A stretch of 64,000 nucleotides of DNA from positions 248,741,218 to 248,805,217 of the forward strand of contig NC_081406.1 in NCBI RefSeq assembly GCF_030272615.1, given 5' to 3'. The DNA comes from Cryptomeria japonica (lineage: Eukaryota; Streptophyta; Pinopsida; Cupressales; Cupressaceae). Within the stretch, counting starts at the first letter, position 1; every line of letters begins with the position of its first letter. Under the pieces are notes generated by a model that saw only the letters and a list, made by a program, of their open reading frames with translations, ran no database searches and had not been told where the DNA came from. The translations under genes and the position numbers were made by a program. Below are positions 51,808 through 62,812 of this stretch, piece after piece.

Positions 51808-51849
51808 AAGTTCTCTTTTTGTAGAAGCCTAACAGCTTGAGGAGATCCT

Positions 51850-52862
51850 ATGGAAATAAATATTTTTAGGAAGGACAGTCTGAAACTTGATGGAACTAAC
51901 TATGGTATATGGAAGATCAGAATGGAGACACTTCTGAATTGCATTGGAAGAGGCATATGGGAAGTTATAAAGAATGGCTATGTTGGTCCTACTCCGAATC
52001 AACCTAATCCACCAACATTGGGTAAGGATCAAGAGCATGATTGCAAAGCAAGAGAAGCACTTTTGAGCGCATTATCAGATCAACAAATATGGGATTATCA
52101 AACCAATCTACTACTAAAGCTATTTGGGATAAATTTTAAACATTGAATGAAGGAGATACCACTATCAAAATTGCAAAACTTCAATGTTATCAGGTCAGGT
52201 ATGAAAATTTGAAAATGGAAGAAGATGAAAGAATTTCTACTTTTATGGAAAGAGTTAATGAAATTGTTTTAGGAATACAATATTGTGGAGGAGCCTTAAG
52301 TGAAGATGAAATTGTTTCTAAATTTTTAAGAGCTTTTCCATCTACTTACAAAATGAAAGTAACTGCTACTAATGAGTTGAGAACAATTCCTAATACATCA
52401 GTATCTAGAGATACCTTGGTTGGAAAACTTTCAACATTTGAGCTTGAGGAATTTGGTCCTGTTGCTACAGTTAAGATAGATTTAGCCTTCAGAGCATCAT
52501 CATCTGCAACATCATCATCATCATTTGACAAATTTGATTGGAAAGCACTTTATGCAAAAGAACTTGAAGATATCAGAAGGGAAAATGAAGGACTAGAAGA
52601 ACTTAAAGCACTATTTGCAAGGAAAATGCCTAAAGGTCCAGTTGGAAGTAAATATGAAGGTAAAGCACCATTTAAATGTTTTAATTACAATAAATTTGGT
52701 CATATAGCATCTACATGTCTTGATAGACATGCAAGATTGAGAGAGGAAGCTAGAAGAATATATAAGCCTAACCCTAAATATCAGAGATACAGATTCAAGA
52801 AGAACATAGATAAATCCTGCTACTATGCTGATGAAGGAGTTACAGATGATTCTAATGAATAA
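51850..52862 (+). pseudogene. Gag of the 6.8-kb copia
   Basis: Begins at ATG 51850 with KLDGTNYGIWKIRMETLL, the N-terminal gag motif of copia polyproteins. A frameshift at about 52085 and a TAA just before 52143 interrupt it. The UBN2-like helical region continues (NEGDTTIKIAKLQCYQ, FMERVNEIVLGIQYCGG, AFPSTYKMKV). The knuckle CFNYNKFGHIASTC has Tyr in place of the second Cys. It ends at TAA 52860-52862, but the same frame continues directly into protease, so this is probably one mutated codon in a single gag-pol ORF. Confidence 0.9.
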
Positions 52863-55800
52863 CTGACAGACAATGGATGGGCATTTGTTGCAATAAAAGA
52901 AGATCAACTAGAACCTACTGTCCCATCAGCAGAGCACACCCTGGCAGCTAAAATTGAGGAAAACTATGAATGGATCATTGATAGTGGATGTTCACATCAT
53001 ATGACGGGTGATAAAAGTAAATTCTTATCTTTTCAAGAATATAATGGAGGTCTAGTAATATTTGGCGATGATAAAGCTTGTTTAATCAAAGGAAAAGGCA
53101 CTATATCTTGGGATGGTAAGCACAATACTGACAATGTTTATTATGTTGAAGGTTTGAAGCATAATCTTTTGAGTGTTGGTCAATTAGTTGAGAAGGGATT
53201 TCAATTACAATTCAAGAATGGAAAATGCAAAATCATGAACAGAAATCGATTGGAGATTGCAACTGGTAATTAGACTAAAGGTAATATCTTTCATTTGAAC
53301 AATAGTGATAAGACATGTTTGATTGCACATATTGATGAAACTTGGTTATGGCATAAGAGACTCTTTCATGTAAATTATGATTGCATTGTAAAGATCAGTT
53401 CAACTAAGGAAGTAAGGGATTTACCTAAGATTGTGAAACCTCATAATCTGGTATGTAAGGAATTTCAAATGGGAAAGCAAGTTAGAACAACCTTTAAGAG
53501 TATTTCTGATAAATCCAATAATGTTCTTGATTTAATTCATACTGACTTGTGTGATCCGGCAAGAACAAGAAGTCTATAGGGAGATAGATATTTTATGCTA
53601 ATTATTGATGATTATTCTAGAATGTGATGGGTTACTTTTCTCAGGGAGAAATTAGAGGCTTTTGGAAAATTCAAGTTAATCAAGGCAATGGTAGAGAATG
53701 AAACTAGTAAGAAAATCAAGTGTTTGAGATCTGATAAAGGAGGAGAATTTACATCTAAGGAATTTAATACATTCTATGAAGTGAATGGAATCAAAAGACA
53801 ACTATCAGCACCTCGGACACCTCAGCAGAATAGATTTGTGGAAAGGAAGAACATAACTATTCTGGAAGCTGCTAGAAGCATGATATTGGAAGCAAATCTA
53901 CCTCATGTGTACTGGAGAGAAGCAGTGAATACAACGGTTTACACTTTCAACAGAGTTCACATAAAAGGTGAAACTGGTAAGAGCCCTTATGAAATATGGT
54001 TTGGTAATACTCCTACTCTTAAATACTTCAAAATATTTGGAAGCAAATGCTATATTAGGAGAGATGAGTATGTTGGCAAATTTGATCCTAGAAGTGATGA
54101 AGAAATATTTCTTGGTTATTCATCTAAGAGCAAGGCATATAGATATTTTAATAAAAGATTCCAAAAGATCATTGAAAGTGCTAATGTGAAGATAGATGAA
54201 CACTTTAGAGGAAATTCAATGTCTGTAGATTTTGAACTAGCAGTTGAGATGATCATAAATGAACCAATACAAATTGCACTAGAACAGAATGTGGTTCCAG
54301 TCACACCGACATCATCAGAGAATTCCACAGTGACTGAAGAACAACAACATGTGAATAAACCCAGGTATGTAATACTGAATCACTCAAAAAATCAAATAAT
54401 TGGGAATATGTATCAAGGTGTTATGACAAAAGGAAGACTGGCAAATGAAGAGGTATGCTTAATTTCTCAAATTGAACCAACATCTGTTATTGAATCATGT
54501 CAAGATGAACATTGGATAAAAGCAATGGAAGATGAATTAGAACAAATTGAAAAGAACAATACATGGACATTAGTTCCCTAGTCTAAAGACAAAAATGTAA
54601 TTGGAACTAAATGGATATTTAGAAATAAACTTAATGAATATGGTAAGGTAATCAGGAACAAAGCAAGACTAGTTTATAAAGGTTATTCAAAGAAAGAGGG
54701 AATTGATTATAATGAAACCTTTCCATCGGTAGCTAGAATTGAGGCAGTTAGATTATTTCTTGCATTTGCAGCTCATAAGAACTATAAAGTATATCAGATG
54801 GATGTAAAATGTGCATTTCTGAATGTTGATCTTGAAGAGGAAGTTTACATTGAACAACCTAATGGATTTTCATTGACAAATGATAAAGATATGGTTTGCA
54901 TATTAAGGAAAGCTTTGTATGGATTAAAGCAAGCTCCTAGAGCTTGGTATGCTAGATTGGACAAATATCTTTTGAAGCTTGGTTACACTAAAGGTAATGC
55001 TGACAGCAACTTATATTATAAAGTGACTAATGATGACATCTTGGTTATTGAAGTTTTTGTTGATGATATTATTTTTGGAGGAGAAGATGGATTGTGTAAG
55101 GATTTTGCTAACAAGATGTAGGAAGAATTTGAAATGTCTATAATTGGGGAGAAAAAATTCTTTTTAGTATTGCAGATTTCACAAACTGATAAAGGTATAT
55201 TCATATGTCAAACAAAATACTTGAAGGAACTACTGAAGAAATTTGGTATGGAAAACTCTAAACCGGTAAGTACTCCTATGACTACAACTAATAAATTGAC
55301 ATTGAAGGGTGATTCGGCTCCTGTTAATCCAACAAGATACAAATCTATGATTGGAGGTTTTCTATATTTGACTAAAACAAGACTTGATATAATGAATGCA
55401 ATATGTATTGTTTCAATATTTCAGAGTAATCCTAAAGAAAATCATGAATCGACAGTAAAAAGGATTTTTTAGTATCTACAAGGCACAACAAATCTTGGTT
55501 TATGGTATCCTAACGATAAAAATTTTGATTTATGTGCATACACTGATGCAAATTGGGCAGGAGATGTAGATGATAGAAAGCGTACCACTGGCGATGCATT
55601 ATTTCTTGGTAGCAAATTGATTTCATGGATAAGCAAGAAGCAGAGTTCTACATCATTATCAACAGCAGAATCAAAATATGTTGCAGCAACAACTAATTAT
55701 ACTCAAGTATTATGGATTAAGCAAATGTTGAAGGACATAAAGGTAAAATGCAAAGAACCAAGAATCATTTATTGTGATAATTCATCAGTAATTGATATAT

Positions 55801-56004
55801 CAAAGAATTCGGTATTTCACTCTAAGACTAAGCCTTTATCAAATATGATTTTTTGAAAGAGAATGTTGAAGCAAAAGAAGTAAGATTGGTTTATGTCAAT
55901 ACTAAAGAGAAGATTGCATATATCTTTACAAAGCCTTTTCCTAAGGAAACCTTTGAATATCTCAGAGAGAAGCTTGGGGTAATACCCTCACCGATAGAGA
56001 CTTA
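52863..56004 (+). pseudogene. Pol of the 6.8-kb copia (PR-IN-RT-RH)
   Basis: The protease EWIIDSGCSHHMTGDKSK keeps DSG. The pre-integrase region is WLWHKRLFHVNYDCIVKI. In the integrase, IHTDLCD, LIIDDYSRM and NRFVERKN hold the three acids (D, D, E). Reverse transcriptase shows VIGTKWIFRNKL, VYQMDVKCAFLNVDLEEEV, LYGLKQAPRAWY and FVDDIIFGG (catalytic Asp pair kept). RNase H shows YTDANWAGDVDDRK, SLSTAESKY (second Glu of AEAEY altered) and YCDNSSVIDISKN. A frameshift at about 55855 precedes the tail FTKPFPKETFEYLREKLGV, and the region ends at TAG 56002-56004. Stops occur at about 53273, 53577, 53626, 54580, 55121 and 55470. Confidence 0.92.
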
Positions 56005-56339
56005 GATGATTGGAGATTGGCATCAAACTGGCAGGAACTAACAGAAAAATCTTTTTCCGACTTTGATGGAGGAGAGCTACTTCTCAGGGGGAGTAGTTGG
56101 TTGTATGTTCTAGTATTTATTCTTAATTTCTATGGCATTTGATGTCAAAGGGGTTGAGATATCTATGGAAAAACATTATTCTTTGGGGGAGAGATTATTC
56201 ATTGGGGGGGAGATATATACTCTTTGTATATTGGTTTTGATTTCTAGTATTGATCTATTCTGGAGATTGTTGGTTTTTGGCTTTTGGCATTCTATTTTGG
56301 CACTTAGATGTTTTTCCATCTATTGTTGCCATCAATGCC

Positions 56340-56351
56340 AAAGGGGGAGAT
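56340..56351 (+). promoter_or_regulatory. Polypurine tract of the 6.8-kb copia
   Basis: AAAGGGGGAGAT directly before the 3' LTR. A related tract (CAAAGGGGTTGAGAT) lies at 56146-56160. Confidence 0.85.
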
Positions 56352-57460
56352 TATTGGTATTATAGATGTGTTGCATTGGTTTTGTCATTGATCTCAACAC
56401 TTATCCTTCTTGAGATCTACATTTTAATTTTGCACTATGGTCATTAGTTTACTATTGAAATGACACATTGTGTTCACCGGTAAGGTCAGTGACTTATGCA
56501 CATTCACCATTTTATTATTCACCAGCTGGTTATATGGTTTGCCAGCACTGATGATGACTTGTTATCATCTGAAAATCACTTGATTATGTCTAAGACATGG
56601 TTTGGATACTTGGTTTTGGTGTTTTGGTTATTAGTCTAATCGAGTTGACATATTTGTTGTTACTGGCAGATTGGTCTAGGTTATGGAGAAGTATACATTA
56701 TCTATTCCAGATCAGCACGACACGTTATGGAGATGATTTATTGATTAGATATTGTTGTAATTGTATTGAGCCGACATGTTGTATCACATCAAGATTTATT
56801 TGTAATTGATTTAATTGTAATATTCTTAGTGAGCCGACCTACACATTTGGTCTTAGGTTTTGTATATATGTAAGACCTTATTTATGAGATAAACATATGA
56901 TATGGTTATGGTATGGTATTGTAACATGGTATGTGTGAATATTGAAGATGATATGAGCAAACCATACAGAAGGTTCAAGGAAGGTTTGAAGGTGTTTATC
57001 AGAGCTTAACCAGTACTAAATCCAACATAGGAGATGCTATTTTGAGCAGTACATTATTCTAGGATTTAACTACCCTATTGTAGTCATTGCGACTCCCATT
57101 TGAGCAGTGTACTCTAGGCGGTTGGCCTTTCTACATGTGCAGACCCCATTTGTATACACATACTGTCTGTAGTAGTATCATCGGATTGTGGGTAAGGTTT
57201 CCCACTATGGTTTTTCCCCTTACAGGGTTTCTATGTCAAAATCTTTGTGTTATGTGTTGTGGATGTTGTTTCCCTTTCTGTTTCGTGCATTAAGTTTCAC
57301 CGGTATTGATATTAACAGCTAATCTATTAACTGATATTAAGTTTGGTTTATCGGTATTAAGTATTAAGTTTGATTAAGTTATAATTGGGTTGAAATTCAT
57401 TGACAATTGATTCACCCCCCCCCCCCCCCCCCTTCTTAATTGTCCTTCTAGTTCCTAACA
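56352..57460 (+). repeat. 3' LTR of the 6.8-kb copia
   Basis: Starts TATTGGTATT (TG mutated to TA) and ends TTCCTAACA. A run of 18 C lies at 57415-57432. Followed by GTATT. Confidence 0.92.
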
Positions 57461-57465
57461 GTATT

Positions 57466-57926
57466 GCAATATAGATAGATGAATATGAAGTTGTGAACTA
57501 TTATCTGCATTTTTTTAGATGTTATTTCTTATACAATTCAATCTATTTCTTATATTGTATCTAGATGATTATATGTATCTTTCCCTAGAGAAGTTATCTT
57601 TAGTTGACCAAGTCTCTTTTTTGTATCTTGCCTAACATTGTGCGCCTTAGTCTACAATTCTAGAGTAGTGAGGTCTCTAGCTAGTGGCCTCAAATATTAT
57701 AAACAATTAATATATATTTTGTGAGTTTGATCCTCACCATGGTTTTTCCTACTTTGGGTTTTCCACATAACAATCTTTGTGTCCTTGTGTGAATACTTTT
57801 GTTGTTATATAGTTGTTTTCCTTCATACACTTTGGTTTGAATGGATATCATGGTTTTATCAGTTTGATTTAGTCAAATTTTAGCATATGTTGATTCATGC
57901 CCCCTCTTAGCATCTGGTTGAGTTCA
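57466..57926 (+). mobile_element. Older copia LTR, right piece and degenerate primer site
   Basis: Ends with 'gttgattcatgccccctcttagc...gagttca'. A degenerate primer site, TTTGTATCAAAGC, follows at 57931. Only about 20 bp further another LTR in the opposite orientation begins. Confidence 0.55.
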
Positions 57927-57965
57927 ATAATTTGTATCAAAGCTTTGGAACTTGTGAAGAAAATA

Positions 57966-59273
57966 TGACAAACAACTAAGAGGAGGGAGGTGAATCAATT
58001 ATCACCAAATTTTACAACAACTTACTTTAATCTCAGATATGATAATTAACAATGAAAGCATAAATCAACAACACAACATGAACACACATAACACCAATAT
58101 TTTTGACATGAAAAACTCATTCAAGGGAAAAACCATGATAGGAACCTAGCCACAATATGATGATACCCTAATAGAAGTATATGAATTATTACAATGGGGA
58201 ATGAACATGTATTCAAGAAAACTACCTAGAGCTCACTACTCAAAAACAACAAAAGGAAACAACCCTAGGAAGGCTCACTACCTTACAAATAGATTCGGAT
58301 CACTTCCAGAAAATCATGAACTAATAAATAGCATCCTCAATGCCTGGTTACAGTTCCGGTTAAGCACATAAAATCTTTCACACTTCTACTCTACTTCCAA
58401 ATGATTAATACATTATTTGTGCACCACACTCATCCATGACACACTCAATTACAAATATATTACATTTATATATACATGACATCAACCTTGTATTAAGGTC
58501 AGCTCAACATATATCTTCTAAATACAAAAATATAACCATACATGCTACAATATCACATGCAAACCAAAACAATGTCGGTTAATACATGGCATGGACCAAA
58601 ATCACCACCTCGAATATGAAACACCTCCATGAATTATGCATCAAACATCCGCAACATGCTACAATTATCATGTCGACCAAGAACATGAAGAACACCAGCG
58701 AACTAAAGAAAATCATCAATAACATGTTCACGGATCAATGCAGACCATCAACATGAATAGCACACAATCTAGAAACATCCACAAGCATCATGAATTACCA
58801 CAACAACATCCGCACCAGCTCAAATTACTAGAATCAACATTATCATCATACTGAACTTCAAGAACAATTACTAAGCTAACTGTCAGCCAGGAAAATTCAC
58901 TTGTGGATCTCCAAACCACGAACCATTTGAATTGAGGACACATAACAATATCTCAAACATATTTCCAAATCTATAAACCAAGATATTACAATGCAGAGTA
59001 ATGCAAATCAAAATACTAAACGTTGGCAATACTGAATAATAGAAAAATTGGCCACAACACAGATACTCATAACTCACTCAAATCTTCATGTGGGCCTCTG
59101 AAACTTGCACTGAATCAACTAGAGATGTCACTCTACAAACCCTTTAATCCACAAACATTGATCATCAATATACAATGTAAGCCAACTAACTAAATTCTAC
59201 TGCATCACTATACTAGACAGAGAAAATATGTCGACATCAATGACAACACATCTCTCAGATACACAAAGATATC
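57966..59273 (-). mobile_element. Minus-strand copia LTR, cut by the gypsy insertion
   Basis: Parallels 14553-15817 in order: a G-rich tract with 'ggtgaatcaatt', 'ccaatatttttgacatg', 'aagggaaaaaccatgat', 'attacaatggggaatg', 'cctagagctcac' and finally 'atatgtcgacatcaatgacaac'. The outer end with the polypurine tract is missing at 59273 because the gypsy element starts there. The missing part should reappear after the gypsy element, outside the window. Confidence 0.7.
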
Positions 59274-60334
59274 TGTAGCGTCCTAAAATTGCGACACTTG
59301 CAATTTTGACTGCATTTCGGTCTTCACGATGGCAACACAACACGCAACCTGAATGGAGACCCCAAAACTTGCTCACGACACAAAAAACTGCATTTTTCAT
59401 GCACGCTGGCCTGAACCTCCTTGCACCCTGCTGCCCCAGGAGGTGGGACCAGAGCGCCCAGCGCCCTGGTCCCTGGGTCCTATTTTGGGCCCAGTCTCCT
59501 AAGTGGTGTCGGGTCTTTTTGATTGCAAATTGAAAATATACTTCCCTGGTCGGCCTAAGGTCGGGAAAATCAGTCTATCAGCCCTAATTGACAAGTATAT
59601 AAACTACATTTTTCTCTCTCATTTGGATGAGAGATGGAAGACGGAAAAAACGTGGAAACTATACTCAAGCATTCAAGCATTCAAGCATTCAAGCAATTGA
59701 TCATTCCAAGTCTCCATTCAAGGCTAAGTGTTGCATTCAAGTCAAGGATTCAACCATTGAAGAGGAGATCACTTACTACATGCTACAACATACAACATAC
59801 AACATCTAAACCTTCGCACATAAGGATACAAACATCCTTAGAACAAGGTTGCAGGTACGCGGCTGAGATTGAAGATCTGGAATCCTTGTGCAGAGACGAA
59901 CAGATCCCCCTTCGTTTCGCGGATTTTTCGGAGGACCGTGGCGCCGGGCGCCATCGTCCCGACAACTTTTGCTCAAATTTGCAGGACAACGCTGTATCGA
60001 CATTTTACTGCTAATTCTAGGTCCGCAGCTTCATCCTATAACCTAAACTAGTTTATAAGCGAATCTTTATGACTTTCTATGCATTCCTAGCTTAATTTCC
60101 TTAACAACATTCTTTACAAAAGAGGGTAGCCTTGCTTTCCTAACCCTTGAAATTCATTTAGCATCCAATCTTACATTGTGTGGGATTGGATCTTATGAGT
60201 TTCAACCCCTCTTTTGAATGTAAAGTCTCCCCCCTAAGTGAAAACCATCGAATCCTAGCGAACCTCCCTTCTCTCTCCTCGGAGTTGGAAGAGGGGAGAC
60301 CAACTAGGGTTCGACCGCAATTTTCCGCTTTACA
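59274..60334 (+). repeat. 5' LTR of the gypsy element
   Basis: Starts TGTAGCGTCC and ends GCTTTACA, three bases before the primer site. Four tandem 'attcaagc'-like units lie at about 59668-59696. Confidence 0.75.
59596..59603 (+). promoter_or_regulatory. TATA box candidate in the gypsy LTR
   Basis: TATATAAA in the middle of the LTR, a plausible core promoter position. No transcription start is shown by the sequence. Confidence 0.5.
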
Positions 60335-60337
60335 TTT

Positions 60338-60353
60338 TGGTGAACCCGACGCG
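60338..60353 (+). promoter_or_regulatory. Primer-binding site candidate of the gypsy element
   Basis: TGGTGAACCCGACGCG begins three bases after the LTR. TGG at this distance is typical. I did not assign the tRNA. Confidence 0.65.
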
Positions 60354-61516
60354 AACATCCTTTCTGATTATTCATGATTAGATCTGAAAATTGGATTCCT
60401 TGCTTACATTTGCATGTTTGATCTTTTGCAAAATTTTAGAGGTGATTGCATAAAAACCCTAAAATTTCTTTTTAGTAATTGAACTTGTGAAATATTTAAT
60501 TGTTAATGCTTGCTTCAGATCTGTTTTTCTATTACAAATTATCAATTCATATCTGTGTTTTAATTTTGAGAATTAAGTGGTTAAGTGTCAAAACCCTAAT
60601 TTTTGAAACCCTCTTGATTCAACCTTTGTCCGACAATTTGACCGATCAAAACATCTCCAAATCAGCTATAACTTTGGATTCCGCAATAAAATCACAATAT
60701 CTTTCATCCCTGAAAATTTGGAAAAAAGTTGCGAGGACCGTGTTGCACTCCGAGCGCCATCGTCCCCGACATTTTTTCCAAAATTTCGGGAGCGAGATCT
60801 TGCTGTATTTTCCTGCTAAAATCCAGAATTTTGGCTGATTCTATCAATTATAACACCTTCAAAATTACAGTCAAAGTTGGTCTTGCGATTGCTTGGTCTA
60901 AGGCTTCTAATCATTCAAAAATTGTCGAAATTGAAATTTTGTGTCAAAATTGTGTTCTTACTGTCCTAAATCTAAAAATTGTGTTTGCATTCATTCAAAA
61001 TTTCAGTGTTTTATTCAAATTTGTGCATTTTGTGACTTTTGAAATTAAGTGCTTAATTACAACAACTTTGATTTCCGCTTTCAAAATTGAATTTTGCGTG
61101 AAATTGAGTCAAATTTTGAATTTCAAAACCTGCACTGCTTTTGACATTCCCTCTAAAATCATAAAATTCAAAATCTCAGTTTCCCTCTCTTTTTCAAAAT
61201 TCAAAATTTTGCATTTTTCGACAATCTTGGTAGGGTTCAATTTTGAGATTGCAACTTTAATTTGGCCTATCTACAGATCGTAAAATCCCTCAATTTTTTC
61301 AGATTAGCTTTAAAATCATCATACCTTTCATCCCTGCAAATTTCAAAAAAAGTTGCAAGGACCGTGTTGCACTCCAAGTGCCACAGTCCCGAACATTTTT
61401 TCCAAAATTTCGGGAGACTGTTATGATTGCATTTAACAGCTTAAATCTGGAAGATTGGCTGGTTTTACTGAAAATTGCTACCTCTAAAATCAAAATCTTT
61501 TCTCTCTCTCTAGTGC
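60354..61516 (+). other. Untranslated leader with an internal direct repeat
   Basis: About 1.2 kb without a convincing gene lies between primer site and gag. A segment of about 155 bp occurs twice (60688-60842 and 61312-61470). Each has 'aaaatca', 'tttcatccctg.aaattt', 'aggaccgtgttgcactcc' and 'cattttttccaaaatttcgg'. Short open frames here are compositionally poor. Confidence 0.7.
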
Positions 61517-62812
61517 ATGAGTTTTACAACAATAAGCCCTACTTACACTATTCCTGTTAGACGAAGCCGTAGAATTAAGTCTTTCCGAGGTTTAACTACC
61601 GAGGAGATGGAACCTAATTTGAATAGCCTTTTTAACGAGGACATGGGTAATTCCTCTAATCCTCCAAATGATGAAGAAGCTCCCCATGAAGTTTCCGTTG
61701 AACAACTTTCGAAATTGGACAACCAATTTGATGATTTTCACCAATGGATGTCTCATGAGTATCCCGATAGTCAAGCTCTTCCTTTAATTGAGGGTCTAAA
61801 ACGCATGCTTCAAAGTGATAAGAATGGAATTGATGTTTTGCATGGTATTTCACACATTGTGAATTCAAATGTGATGCCTATGAAGAGTTGTGTTGAATCT
61901 TTAGGTTATACACAACCTCCTACACAAGTCAATCATTCAATTCCTTTGACAACTCCTATTGCTAGTATACCTACCTTTACATCAAACATCATGGCTACCT
62001 CTATACAAGACATTCCTCCTGTGATCACTAGTCATGGGGGCAATCCTCCTTCTTTAATTAACCCCCTTCCTTCATTGAATCCAACTTCTTCATACATTCC
62101 TTCAATGAGTGTTCCTATTACATCTTCACAAATGAACATGACGCAAGGGGGCAATTCATTCAATCATTCCATTCCTCCTTGTAGTGTTCCTCCTATCCAA
62201 TCATCCCCTATGGTTGACTATCATAGGGTCCCACCACCTTACTCTTTACCTTCTTTCAATAACATAACACCTCCATCTCAGTCTAACACACCTAATATGA
62301 ACTCTTCGACTGAAGCGACCATTAACAATCTTGCACAAACTATCTCTTCTCTACAGCAACAAATTGCCTCTATGAATCAATCTAAGTTTAGTGTGCCTAC
62401 ATTTGATGTTGCGAGCCCACTTTCTCTTGATATTGTTCGAGCTATCCCTCCTAAACATGTTGAAATCCCGCATTTGGAGCTCTATAATGGTAAAGGAGAT
62501 CCTCTAACACATGTTAAGACTTTTCAAACAATTTGTACTGATTTTGCTTATGAACCAAGGTTGCTTGCAAAATTGTTTACTAGAATATTAAGAGACAAAG
62601 CCCTACAATGGTATTGCTCGTTGCCTTCTTATTCTATTACTTCTTTTGAACAACTTGCAAATGCTTTCATTCAACAATTTCAAAACAATATAAGTCCTAA
62701 GGTTACTTTGATTGATTTAATGCATTGTAAACAAGGTGTTAAAGAAAAAGTGACTGATTTCATTGGTAGATATAAGCATTTTTATTGCTCAAATTTCTTT
62801 TCCAGTGCCTGA
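61517..62812 (+). CDS. Gypsy gag, N-terminal and capsid domain
   Basis: A 431-codon open frame from ATG 61517. The N terminus is basic and then acidic (VRRSRRIKSFRG). The middle, about residues 130-275, is Pro/Ser/Asn-rich. A short coiled-coil-like heptad stretch follows (INNLAQTISSLQQQIASM, about residues 275-295). The C-terminal third is the retrotransposon gag domain, with LELYNGKGDPLTHVKTFQ, ILRDKALQWYCSLPSY and FEQLANAFIQQFQ. The frame ends at 62812 in SNFFSSA. The homologous reading continues in another frame (ISFPVPDNDIQRIF), so a one-base slip near the T-run at about 62778 probably truncated it. No other lesion is seen. Confidence 0.85.
   Translation: MSFTTISPTYTIPVRRSRRIKSFRGLTTEEMEPNLNSLFNEDMGNSSNPPNDEEAPHEVSVEQLSKLDNQFDDFHQWMSHEYPDSQALPLIEGLKRMLQSDKNGIDVLHGISHIVNSNVMPMKSCVESLGYTQPPTQVNHSIPLTTPIASIPTFTSNIMATSIQDIPPVITSHGGNPPSLINPLPSLNPTSSYIPSMSVPITSSQMNMTQGGNSFNHSIPPCSVPPIQSSPMVDYHRVPPPYSLPSFNNITPPSQSNTPNMNSSTEATINNLAQTISSLQQQIASMNQSKFSVPTFDVASPLSLDIVRAIPPKHVEIPHLELYNGKGDPLTHVKTFQTICTDFAYEPRLLAKLFTRILRDKALQWYCSLPSYSITSFEQLANAFIQQFQNNISPKVTLIDLMHCKQGVKEKVTDFIGRYKHFYCSNFFSSA

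Larger units (their letters stand above)
50685..57460 (+). mobile_element. Full-length Ty1/copia retrotransposon (6.8 kb)
   Basis: It has two LTRs of about 1108 and 1109 bp, a primer site, gag-pol, a polypurine tract and a perfect GTATT target-site duplication. The LTRs differ by many scattered substitutions, so insertion is not recent. Protein text resembles the minus-strand element at 14.6-19.8 kb and the fragment at 10.7-13.9 kb, and differs clearly from the Tnt1-like element. It is the best reference copy for this family in the window. Confidence 0.93.

Noticed and set aside
59306-60377. Overlapping short frames on both strands around 59.3-60.4 kb
   Set aside because: This is gypsy LTR sequence. 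Its higher GC content lengthens random frames.
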